DNA of 19,793 nucleotides from JANOYY01 sp031418035 (GTDB taxonomy: Bacteria; Actinomycetota; Acidimicrobiia; Acidimicrobiales; JANYDT01), in NCBI GenBank assembly GCA_031418035.1, contig JANOWU010000107.1, forward strand, positions 1 to 19,793. The letters are read 5' to 3'. The position numbers and the translations under genes were made by a program. How positions within the stretch are numbered: the stretch's first letter is position 1; each line of letters opens with the position of its first letter. Positions 7,885 to 15,107 of the stretch are shown here, in pieces. The notes below the pieces were generated by a model, which was not told the DNA's origin, searched no databases, and saw only the letters and a list, made by a program, of their open reading frames with translations.

Positions 7885-7894
7885 CCATGACGCC

Positions 7895-10312
7895 ATGGAC
7901 GCCCTCCCCGGTACGGATCAGCTACTTGGCCTGACCGAGCTGGAAGCGAAACGACGACTGTCGGCAGGAGACGCCAACCGCACGACTCGAAAGTCAGATC
8001 GAACTGTTGCCGACATCGTCCGATCAAATTTGTTTACTCGCTTCAACGCGATATTAGGAAGCCTACTTATCGTCATCCTTACGCTCGGACCGGCGGTGGA
8101 TGGGCTTTTCGGAATAATTCTGGTCGCGAACGTCCTCATCGGAATCGTGCAGGAGGTTCGCGCAAAGCGCACTCTCGACCACCTTCTCTTGATCACCGCG
8201 ACGACCTCGACGGTGTTGCGTGACGGCCAACAGGTCCAAGTGGCGCCAACCGACGTTGCTCGCGAAGACCTACTGGGACTTCGGAGCGGATCGCAGGTAA
8301 TCGCCGACGGGCCCGTCGTTCAATGCGATGAACTCGAAGTAGACGAGTCGTTGCTTACCGGTGAATCCGAACCGCAGGCCAAGGCAGTTGGCGACCAACT
8401 TCGATCAGGCAGCTTCGTCACGGCAGGAACAGGGTGGTTCCGGGCGGAAAAGGTCGGCGACAAGTCATTCGCCAATGCACTCTCGAACGAAGCTCGAAAG
8501 TTCGCCCCGGTCAAGTCCGAGCTGCGCGCTGTCACCGACTCGGTGTTGAAAGTCGTTTCGTGGGCCATTGGTCCGATTGCTGCTGCTCTACTCATCGGCC
8601 AACGTGTCGGTGGCGAAACGTGGAAGAGTGCGATCTTCGGCTCGGCTACAGGGGTCGTCGAGATCGTGCCGGAAGGATTCGTTCTCCTCACGTCAATGAC
8701 TCTGGCCATGAGCATCGTTCGGCTGGGCCGTCATGGCGTTCTTGTAAAGGAGCTCGCTGCGGTGGAAGGACTGGCGCGAGTCGACACCATCTGCTTCGAC
8801 AAGACAGGCACGCTGACCGAAGGTGACCCTGTCGTCGAAACCATCACTGGTCCCGACGGAAAGACACCCATGGAAGCGTCCGCCGAGGCCTACGCATTAC
8901 TACGCACACTGACGATCAGTTCCGCGAATCCCACGTCGAAAGCAATAGCAACGTTTGTGGCCGACGCCGACGCATCCCCGGTGGAGGGCGAGGTTGTACC
9001 GTTCAACTCCACGCGCAAGTGGGCGGCCCTCACCACCCCGTCGGCCACGTGGGTGATGGGAGCTCCCGAGATCGTTCTGCAGGGCGACCGGCAAGGCAAT
9101 GCCAACGTACTCGAGCACGTTGGTACGCAGGCCGCCCTCGGCAAACGCGTGCTGATACTCGCTTCCGCGGCTACTTCCCTTCCCAATGAGGGCTTGCCGA
9201 ACGACCTGGTCGCGATAGCAGTCCTAACCCTTGTCGAAAGCATCCGAGCCGACGCCGTCAAGACATTGCAATACTTCGCAAAACAGGGAGTGGCCGTCAA
9301 GATCATTTCCGGAGACAACCCCACCACAGTGGCCGCAATCGCTCGCGCCGCCGGAATGGAGGGACTCGACGCGTCTGGGGCCGTCGTCGACGCCAGGAAT
9401 CTCGCCGACGACGCGGCAATCGCCCAGATGGTTGCCGATGCGAAAATCATCGGTCGCTCGACACCACAGCAAAAGCAAGCCATGGTCGCTGCCCTGAAGG
9501 AGCAGGGAAAGACGGTGGCGATGACCGGCGATGGTGTCAACGACGCCCTTGCCCTCAAAGCTTCCGACCTTGCCGTTGCCATGGGGTCCGGTAGTGAAGC
9601 AACGCGTGCCGTTGCGCAATTGGTACTCACCGACGGCGGGTTTGCAAACCTTCCCGTTGTCGTCGACGAGGGACGACGCGTGATCGCGAACGTCGAGCGG
9701 GTCGCGAAGCTCTTTCTTACGAAGACGATGTACGCCGCAGTCCTGGCCGTCGCGACCGGCGTGGCCCGGATACCGTTTCCTTTTCTACCCCGCCAACTCA
9801 CCCTCGTCAGTTCACTTACTATCGGAATTCCTGGCTTCTTCCTCGCTTTCGTTCCCGAGTCGCCACCCACCAAAGTCGGATTCAAACGACGCATCGCCGA
9901 ATTCTCCATCCCCGCTGGGCTCACCGCAGCGATCGCAACGTTTGCCGTGTACCTCACTGCGCTTCAGACCCGGAATGTCAGCGTCGCGCAGGCCAGAACA
10001 GCCGCAACCGTGGCTCTTGGGCTCATTGGTTTATGGATCGTGTCAGTTCTGGCTCGACCCCTCACCAAGTGGCGTGACCTTCTGTTGGCAACAATGTCGG
10101 TCGCCGGGGTGCTATCCGTGTTGGTCCCGGCGGCGAAGACGTTTTGGAAACTCGACTATCCGCCACTCCTCGTCATCGCTGAATCAATGGCCATTACCGC
10201 GGCCGGAATCGCCACCATCGAAGTTGGATGGCGGGTGGCCACCCATCGCCGCCCGCCGAAAGCGAGCGCTATGACGGGCTCGGGAGCCGTCGGCTACAAC
10301 ACAAACCCGTAG
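7895..10312 (+). CDS. ctpE: CtpE-like P-type cation ATPase
   Basis: An 805-residue HAD-family P-type ATPase. Visible are the early membrane pair with RAKRTLD (89-95), actuator LLTGES (153-158), M4 motif VPEGFVLLTS (258-267), phosphorylation site CFDKTGTLTEG (Asp302), MGAP in place of the usual KGAP (388-391), hinge TGDGVNDALALK (544-555), and the late-membrane segment PRQLTLVSSLTIGIPGFF (632-649). GDGVNDALALK and the RQLTL..LTIGIP block are typical of mycobacterial CtpE and streptococcal CaxP, both linked to Ca2+. Ca2+ transport here is inferred. The open frame extends upstream to 7526, but the part before 7895 lies over the divergent gene and the promoter, so the ATG at 7895 is chosen. No clear ribosome binding site is seen, consistent with near-leaderless translation. 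ftsH follows after 69 bp with its own promoter. Confidence 0.9.
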   Translation: MDALPGTDQLLGLTELEAKRRLSAGDANRTTRKSDRTVADIVRSNLFTRFNAILGSLLIVILTLGPAVDGLFGIILVANVLIGIVQEVRAKRTLDHLLLITATTSTVLRDGQQVQVAPTDVAREDLLGLRSGSQVIADGPVVQCDELEVDESLLTGESEPQAKAVGDQLRSGSFVTAGTGWFRAEKVGDKSFANALSNEARKFAPVKSELRAVTDSVLKVVSWAIGPIAAALLIGQRVGGETWKSAIFGSATGVVEIVPEGFVLLTSMTLAMSIVRLGRHGVLVKELAAVEGLARVDTICFDKTGTLTEGDPVVETITGPDGKTPMEASAEAYALLRTLTISSANPTSKAIATFVADADASPVEGEVVPFNSTRKWAALTTPSATWVMGAPEIVLQGDRQGNANVLEHVGTQAALGKRVLILASAATSLPNEGLPNDLVAIAVLTLVESIRADAVKTLQYFAKQGVAVKIISGDNPTTVAAIARAAGMEGLDASGAVVDARNLADDAAIAQMVADAKIIGRSTPQQKQAMVAALKEQGKTVAMTGDGVNDALALKASDLAVAMGSGSEATRAVAQLVLTDGGFANLPVVVDEGRRVIANVERVAKLFLTKTMYAAVLAVATGVARIPFPFLPRQLTLVSSLTIGIPGFFLAFVPESPPTKVGFKRRIAEFSIPAGLTAAIATFAVYLTALQTRNVSVAQARTAATVALGLIGLWIVSVLARPLTKWRDLLLATMSVAGVLSVLVPAAKTFWKLDYPPLLVIAESMAITAAGIATIEVGWRVATHRRPPKASAMTGSGAVGYNTNP

Positions 10313-10347
10313 AAAGCGATACGGGCCGATTGTCGTCAGACTCACAC

Positions 10348-10372
10348 GTTTGAAACGCGCAGCTTCGGGTAC
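10348..10372 (+). promoter_or_regulatory. Candidate SigB/SigF-type promoter of ftsH
   Basis: GTTT (10348-10351), 15 bases, then GGGTAC (10367-10372), 9 bases before the ftsH ATG. It shares the ten bases CGGGTACGCG with the iron-permease promoter and predicts a near-leaderless transcript. Confidence 0.7.
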
Positions 10373-10381
10373 GCGGCCGCG

Positions 10382-12241
10382 ATGACCAAGGCCGCGACGA
10401 AACGATTCAAATGGGTTCCTTTCGTCATCGGCCTGCTTGTATTGAACTGGATTGCGGCGGCTGCGGCGCGAGGCCCTCAACCGCGTCGCGTGACGCTCCC
10501 TTACACGACGTTCGTCGAGCAGGTCACCAGCGCCAACGTTGTCTCGATCTCGTCGCGGGGCGCCACTATCGAAGGCACGCTCAAGAACAAGGTGACCTAC
10601 CCACCGAAACAGGGACCGATCCCGTCGTCGACCCAGAAACCAGTCACGGCGTCGGTCTTTCGCACCGAGCGTCCCACGTTCGCCGACGACGATCTGTTGC
10701 AGCTGTTGAGCGACAACAACGTAACCGTTGATGCCGAACCGATCGACAGGAAGATCTCGCTCTGGGTGCAGCTCCTTTCCGGATTCGGACCCACCATCCT
10801 TCTCCTTGGCCTCATGTACTTCTTCGTGCGGCGAGCAAGCGCGGGCGCGGGGCTCGGCGGGCTCAACAAATCCAAAGCCGACCTCTACGTGCCACCGGAA
10901 AAACCGACGACGTTCGCCAGCGTCGCCGGAATCGACGAAGTCGTGGATGACATGCGCGAGATCGTGGACTTCCTCAAACACCCGGCGCGTTACCAGGAGC
11001 TCGGTGGTGTGATTCCGAAAGGAGTGTTGCTCACCGGCCCACCCGGAACCGGAAAGACGCTTCTGGCTCGAGCCCTTGCTGGCGAAGCCGAGGTCCCGTT
11101 CTTCGCCGCTGCTGCTTCAGAGTTCATCGAAATGATCGTCGGTGTCGGCGCGAGCCGAGTGCGCGACCTCTTCGAGAAAGCGCGGGCTGCTGCACCATCG
11201 ATCATCTTTCTTGACGAACTCGATGCGATCGGTCGAGCTCGAGGAGGACCAATGAGCTTCGGCGGCCACGATGAACGAGAGCAAACCCTCAATCAGATCC
11301 TCACCGAGATGGATGGATTCACCGGCAACGAAGGCGTTATCGTTGTCGCGGCAACGAATCGTCCCGAGGTTCTAGACCCGGCGCTGCTGCGGCCAGGACG
11401 TTTTGACCGCCGAGTGTCCGTGAACCCGCCCGACATCAATGGTCGTGAAGCAATCCTGCGCATTCATACCCGTAAGGTGCCGCTCGGTCCCGATGTAGAC
11501 CTTCGAGCAATTGCCTCTATCACCCCCGGCATGGTCGGCGCCGATCTCCGCAACCTGGTGAACGAGGCAGCACTTCGAGCCGCCCGTGGTCACGAAAAGA
11601 CCGTGTCGAGCGCTGACCTCACCGACGCATTGGAACGAGTGCAGTTGGGCGCCGAGCGTCATATCGTGATGAGCCTGCTCGAACGAACCCAAACCGCTGT
11701 GCACGAAGCCGGCCATGCCATTGTCGGAATGACGCTTCCCGGCGCAGACCCCGTGCGGAAGATTTCGATCATTCCTCGCGGCCAAGCTCTGGGAGTCACG
11801 TTCCAAAGCCCCGATAAGGACCGTTACGCCATGTCGGAGAGCTACCTTCGGGGTCGAATAACTGGAGCGCTTGGCGGACGTGTCGCCGAGCAACTGAAGT
11901 TCGGTGAAATCACGACGGGCGCAGAGAGCGACCTCGCCACGGCCACCGCAATCGCGCGCCGAATGGTCAGCAACTGGGGTATGTCCGACGCCATTGGTCC
12001 GGTGACCATGGCCAGCGACGATGAACAATCACCATTCGAGGTTTCCGTCGTCTCCGAACACTCTCGCGAAGTGATCGACGCCGAAATTCGATTACTCATT
12101 GACGAATGCGAAAAGAACGCACACGTACTGGTTAGTGCCAACGAAGCAAGGCTGGATCTTCTTGTTGCGGCGTTACTCGAACACGAGACGCTCAGCGAGG
12201 CTGACGCCTACCGCATCGCCAAAGTTGAGCGGTCTGAGTAA
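10382..12241 (+). CDS. ftsH: FtsH-type ATP-dependent membrane zinc metalloprotease
   Basis: A 619-residue membrane AAA+ protease that extracts and degrades membrane and misfolded proteins. It shows TM1 (11-29), an extracytoplasmic domain (about 35-125), TM2 (128-149), Walker A GPPGTGKT (219-226), Walker B IIFLDELDA (274-282), the second region of homology with TNRPE and the arginine fingers in RPGRFDRR (337-344), zinc site HEAGH (441-445) and a third ligand in TTGAESDLA (Asp517). All catalytic residues are present. The pore loop reads MIVG (251-254) where most FtsH have MFVG. Without the long acidic C-terminal tail of many actinobacterial FtsH, it looks like a secondary paralogue. The ATG at 10382 has no ribosome binding site but lies 9 bases after a stress-type -10. 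The 3' end overlaps the convergent secreted-protein gene by 50 bp. Confidence 0.95.
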   Translation: MTKAATKRFKWVPFVIGLLVLNWIAAAAARGPQPRRVTLPYTTFVEQVTSANVVSISSRGATIEGTLKNKVTYPPKQGPIPSSTQKPVTASVFRTERPTFADDDLLQLLSDNNVTVDAEPIDRKISLWVQLLSGFGPTILLLGLMYFFVRRASAGAGLGGLNKSKADLYVPPEKPTTFASVAGIDEVVDDMREIVDFLKHPARYQELGGVIPKGVLLTGPPGTGKTLLARALAGEAEVPFFAAAASEFIEMIVGVGASRVRDLFEKARAAAPSIIFLDELDAIGRARGGPMSFGGHDEREQTLNQILTEMDGFTGNEGVIVVAATNRPEVLDPALLRPGRFDRRVSVNPPDINGREAILRIHTRKVPLGPDVDLRAIASITPGMVGADLRNLVNEAALRAARGHEKTVSSADLTDALERVQLGAERHIVMSLLERTQTAVHEAGHAIVGMTLPGADPVRKISIIPRGQALGVTFQSPDKDRYAMSESYLRGRITGALGGRVAEQLKFGEITTGAESDLATATAIARRMVSNWGMSDAIGPVTMASDDEQSPFEVSVVSEHSREVIDAEIRLLIDECEKNAHVLVSANEARLDLLVAALLEHETLSEADAYRIAKVERSE

Positions 12242-12680
12242 CTCGAGGTCCGGTCGAGGGGCCGTCGCGTTCGGCGGCGATTTCCAGGCAGACCGACTTC
12301 GAAACGACCCCGTCAGAAGTGCGCGCCCGAATGAGAACCATGAAGTAGCCACGTGGCGAGTCCACCGATGTGTGCAATAGCAACTCGTAGAGATCGTCGC
12401 CGCCCGGGATCATTTCTGCTTCCACGCCGGCGGCCAAGCCCGAAATCGAGAACATCACGGGCCGTTCCCCGATGTTCAGAACAAAGGGAAAGTGTGCTGA
12501 CTGTCCAGGGACCACGGATTGCGTCGCCAGCATTTCGATACCCACCGTCTTGGTGCTCCCCCAGGCGAGCGCCCCGGCAAAGGGATTTACCAGCGAACAC
12601 GCCAGAAGGGTCAGTGCAGTTGCCACCAGCGTCCGCTTCGCGATCCGCCGTCGACGGCAGGAATCGGCTTTTGCGTTCAT
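12192..12680 (-). CDS. Secreted protein of unknown function with one Ig-like beta-sandwich domain
   Basis: A 162-residue protein whose family I do not recognise. It has a strongly basic n-region (RRRRIAKR, 9-16), a hydrophobic core (18-37) and a likely signal-peptidase site after AGALA (35-39); a lipobox reading (LLAC28) is possible but weaker. Residues 45-137 show alternating strands, with SISGLAAGVEAEMIPG, SPRGYFMVLIRARTSDG and a closing VCLEI, the pattern of Ig-like domains of the type SGLPAGV...TPAGTY. The ATG at 12680 has AAGGAG 6 bases upstream, which rules out the longer frame starting at 12758. It lies 46 bp after copB on the same strand, so it is probably co-transcribed. The last 16 or so codons are read antisense through the end of ftsH, beyond the domain. 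Confidence 0.75.
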   Translation of the reverse strand: MNAKADSCRRRRIAKRTLVATALTLLACSLVNPFAGALAWGSTKTVGIEMLATQSVVPGQSAHFPFVLNIGERPVMFSISGLAAGVEAEMIPGGDDLYELLLHTSVDSPRGYFMVLIRARTSDGVVSKSVCLEIAAERDGPSTGPRVTQTAQLWRCGRRQPR

Positions 12681-12686
12681 GTATCG

Positions 12687-12692
12687 CTCCTT
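12687..12692 (-). promoter_or_regulatory. Ribosome binding site of the secreted-protein gene
   Basis: AAGGAG on the minus strand lies 6 bases before the ATG at 12680. It is the strongest Shine-Dalgarno match in the left part of the window and fixes the start of this gene. Confidence 0.8.
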
Positions 12693-12726
12693 CCCGCACG
12701 TTTCAACATGGCTACTGAACATGACT

Positions 12727-14751
12727 TCACAGCTCGGTTCGACGAAGGAGTTGGGCATTTAGCGCCACAACGATGGTTGACAGACTCATCAAGATTGCTC
12801 CCACGGCCGGCGGAATGCCGATGCCGGCCCAAGACAGTGCGCCGGCAGCGATCGGCACCGTGATGATGTTGTATCCCGCAGCCCACCCCAGGTTCTGCAA
12901 CATCTTTCGATAGGTCGCTTGCGAGAGTCGGATTACCGAGAGCACGGCGCGCGGATCACTGCGGGCCAAGATCACGCCCGCTGATTCGATGGCAACGTCG
13001 GTTCCGGACCCGATCGCCAGTCCGACGTCGGCTTGGGCAAGTGCGGGTGCATCATTGACGCCATCGCCCACCATGGCCACAACAAGGCCACGTCGTTGCA
13101 ACTCGGCGACTGTCTTCGACTTGTCTTCGGGTAGCACTTCGGCAAAGACTTCGGCGATCGCCAATTGCTTTCCGACCGACGCCGCCACCGACTTCGAATC
13201 ACCAGTGATCATGATCGTACGAAGCCCCAACTTGTTAAGTTCCCGTACAGCTTCGGCGGCCTCGGGTCGTATGGCGTCTTCCAAGGCCAACGCTCCGAGG
13301 ATTCGGCTGCCTTCGAAGACGGAGAGCACCGCGGCGCCTCGCCCTTCCCAATCGGCAACATCCTTTTCGACCGATGCCGGGATCACGGCGTTTCGATCAC
13401 GCAGGAGCGCTGGTCCTCCGATTGCGTACAGGCGCCCGTCAATGGTCGCTTCGACGCCACGCCCGGTGCTGGACTGAAACCCAGTCGCCTTTGGGACATT
13501 TCCGATTCCTTCACCGGCTTTCACTATGGCCCGAGCAAGTGGGTGCTCGCTGTCAGACTCGATCGATGCCGCAATTCGCAGCAGCGCATCATCGTCACCG
13601 ACGGTGACGGAGCGGTAGGCCGTCACGACGTGTTCGCCCTTTGTAAGCGTGCCTGTCTTGTCGAACAACACTGCGTCGACAGTTCTCATCTCCTCGAGAG
13701 CCATTCGATCCTTCACCAAAATCCCGGCTCGTGCCGACATCGATGTGGAGATGGCGATCACCAACGGGATAGCAAGGCCAAGGGCGTGCGGGCAGGCGAT
13801 CACGAGCACGGTGACGGTGTTCGTCACTGCCCGATCCATTCGCCCGAGAAGCGCCCAAACGGTGAAGGTGATCGCTGCGGCAACGAGTGCGAAGTAGAAC
13901 AACATCGCAGCGAAACGATCCGCAAGAGCTTGGGCCTTGGACTTTGAGTCCTGCGCTGCCGCAACGAGTCGCCCGATGCCGGCAAGCGCGGTGTCGTCAC
14001 CGATCGCCGAGACGCTGATCCGGATCGCGGCATCGGTGGACACCGTGCCCGCCACGACATGGTCTCCGGTGGTTCGCAGGACCGGGCGAGACTCGCCGGT
14101 AATCATTGACTCGTCGAGTTCTGCGGTGCCCTCGGTGATTGTTCCGTCGGCGGGAAGCCTCGCACCGGGTCGCACAAGAACGACGTCGCCGACCACCAGT
14201 TCCGATGAGCGAAGCGTCGTGGTCGTACCGTCCTCGCTGACCCGTTCTGCTTCGTCGGGAAGGAGTTTCGCCAATGCATCGAGTGCGCCTTTTGCCCGCA
14301 TCACCGCTGACATCTCGAGCCAGTGACCAAGCAGCATGATCGTCACCAAGGCTGCGAGCTCCCACCAGAAGTCGAGATCGAACCATCCGATGCTGCTCGC
14401 CATCGACGCTGACCACGCAACGGTGATCGCCATGGCAATCAGCATCATCATGCCTGGGGATCGGCTCCGGAGTTCGCTGAGGGCGCCAGCCAGGAACGGT
14501 TGCCCGCCCCACACGAAGACAACGGTACCCAACGTCGGACCGACCCAGGCAACGCCGGAAATGTCGTAGCCGAACCATTCCATGACCATCCGGCTGCACA
14601 CGACGATCGGAACGGTCAGAACCAGGGAGAGCCAAAATTTCCTCCGAAAGGCGGCTGGATCGTGACCGGCGTGCTTGTCATGGCCGCTAGGGGGATCGTG
14701 GTTCATGTGGCGGTTCTGGATTTCGTGGTGTTGGCCGTGAGTCGTCGACAT
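12727..14751 (-). CDS. copB: CopB-type (P1B-3) copper-translocating P-type ATPase
   Basis: A 674-residue heavy-metal pump, probably exporting Cu from the cytoplasm. The first 30 residues hold eight histidines, a metal-binding tail typical of CopB instead of CXXC domains. Then come membrane helices, actuator MITGES (216-221), the transmembrane metal site CPH (320-322), phosphorylation site DKTGT (Asp364), the heavy-metal-specific SEHPLA (401-406), hinge GDGVND (562-567), NLGWAAGYNIITVP (620-633, the N-x6-YN-x4-P signature) and MSLST (655-659), which together define P1B-3. The ATG at 14751 has AGGA about 10 bases upstream; an in-frame TTG at 14802 would add 17 residues with no similarity I can see. 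A stress-type promoter lies about 85 bp upstream. Silver transport is an alternative. Confidence 0.94.
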   Translation of the reverse strand: MSTTHGQHHEIQNRHMNHDPPSGHDKHAGHDPAAFRRKFWLSLVLTVPIVVCSRMVMEWFGYDISGVAWVGPTLGTVVFVWGGQPFLAGALSELRSRSPGMMMLIAMAITVAWSASMASSIGWFDLDFWWELAALVTIMLLGHWLEMSAVMRAKGALDALAKLLPDEAERVSEDGTTTTLRSSELVVGDVVLVRPGARLPADGTITEGTAELDESMITGESRPVLRTTGDHVVAGTVSTDAAIRISVSAIGDDTALAGIGRLVAAAQDSKSKAQALADRFAAMLFYFALVAAAITFTVWALLGRMDRAVTNTVTVLVIACPHALGLAIPLVIAISTSMSARAGILVKDRMALEEMRTVDAVLFDKTGTLTKGEHVVTAYRSVTVGDDDALLRIAASIESDSEHPLARAIVKAGEGIGNVPKATGFQSSTGRGVEATIDGRLYAIGGPALLRDRNAVIPASVEKDVADWEGRGAAVLSVFEGSRILGALALEDAIRPEAAEAVRELNKLGLRTIMITGDSKSVAASVGKQLAIAEVFAEVLPEDKSKTVAELQRRGLVVAMVGDGVNDAPALAQADVGLAIGSGTDVAIESAGVILARSDPRAVLSVIRLSQATYRKMLQNLGWAAGYNIITVPIAAGALSWAGIGIPPAVGAILMSLSTIVVALNAQLLRRTEL

Positions 14752-14837
14752 GTCGCGTTCGTCCTGCGCGACAGAACGAGCACTCACGGTGCTGGGACCC
14801 AAGCCGAAGACCTACGTTTACGGAGCACTCGGTTCAC

Positions 14838-14862
14838 TTACCCGTGATCAGCTCACTCAAAC
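14838..14862 (-). promoter_or_regulatory. Candidate SigB/SigF-type promoter of copB
   Basis: On the minus strand, GTTT (14859-14862), 15 bases, then GGGTAA (14838-14843). The -35 context GGTTTGAG is identical over eight bases to that of the arcA promoter. The predicted leader to the copB ATG is about 80 bases. Confidence 0.7.
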
Positions 14863-14886
14863 CAGGTTTGGGTATCCAGGATTGGG
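14858..14886. repeat. Palindrome and tandem direct repeat over the copB -35 region
   Basis: CAAACC-A-GGTTTG (14858-14870) is a perfect 13-base palindrome that includes the copB -35 element. It overlaps two 11-base direct repeats, CCAGGTTTGGG (14862-14872) and CCAGGATTGGG (14876-14886), which differ at one base. The arrangement suits a regulator bound at the promoter, but the factor is unknown; I see no CsoR- or CueR-type operator. Confidence 0.4.
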
Positions 14887-15092
14887 GTTCAAACACTTCC
14901 GGATCTTTGAATGGATCCATCGCTCATGGTGCTCCAGGACGCGAACGCGTTCGAATTCTGGTTCGTGCCGTACCCAAGGACGGAGTTTGAAACCTCGCGG
15001 CTTTCGACCAGAAGGAGGCACAGGGTGCGCTCCTTGGGCCGGTCCGTTGTCGGCGTTCGGCGGGATCGGAAGAACGGGTTCCACGAATTGTG

Positions 15093-15098
15093 TAGCGT
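15093..15098 (+). promoter_or_regulatory. Candidate -10 element of the pot operon
   Basis: TAGCGT ends 9 bases before the potA ATG, so transcription may start at or within a few bases of the start codon (leaderless). There is no clear -35 at the right distance and no ribosome binding site before the ATG. It is unlike the GGGTA elements of the other units in the window. Confidence 0.35.
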
Positions 15099-15107
15099 CT
15101 CGGCGCA

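Larger units (their letters stand above)
14752..15107 (+). other. Divergent intergenic region between copB and potA
   Basis: 356 bp with no convincing gene. The copB half holds the stress-type promoter and a palindrome over its -35 element. The potA half holds two perfect palindromes, ATGGATCCAT (14911-14920) and CGAACGCGTTCG (14942-14953). It also holds a widely spaced inverted repeat (CCCAAGGA 14973-14980 with TCCTTGGG 15031-15038) and a -10 candidate next to potA. The palindromes are possible operators; none matches a binding site I can name. Confidence 0.5.

Noticed and set aside
7526..7894. N-terminal extension of the CtpE-like ATPase by 123 residues
   Set aside because: It runs antisense through the iron-permease gene and across the divergent promoters; the family starts near the ATG at 7895.
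12353..12718. Plus-strand frames opposite the secreted-protein gene
   Set aside because: The minus-strand frame has a strong ribosome binding site, a signal peptide and a beta-domain pattern; the plus-strand frames have none of these.
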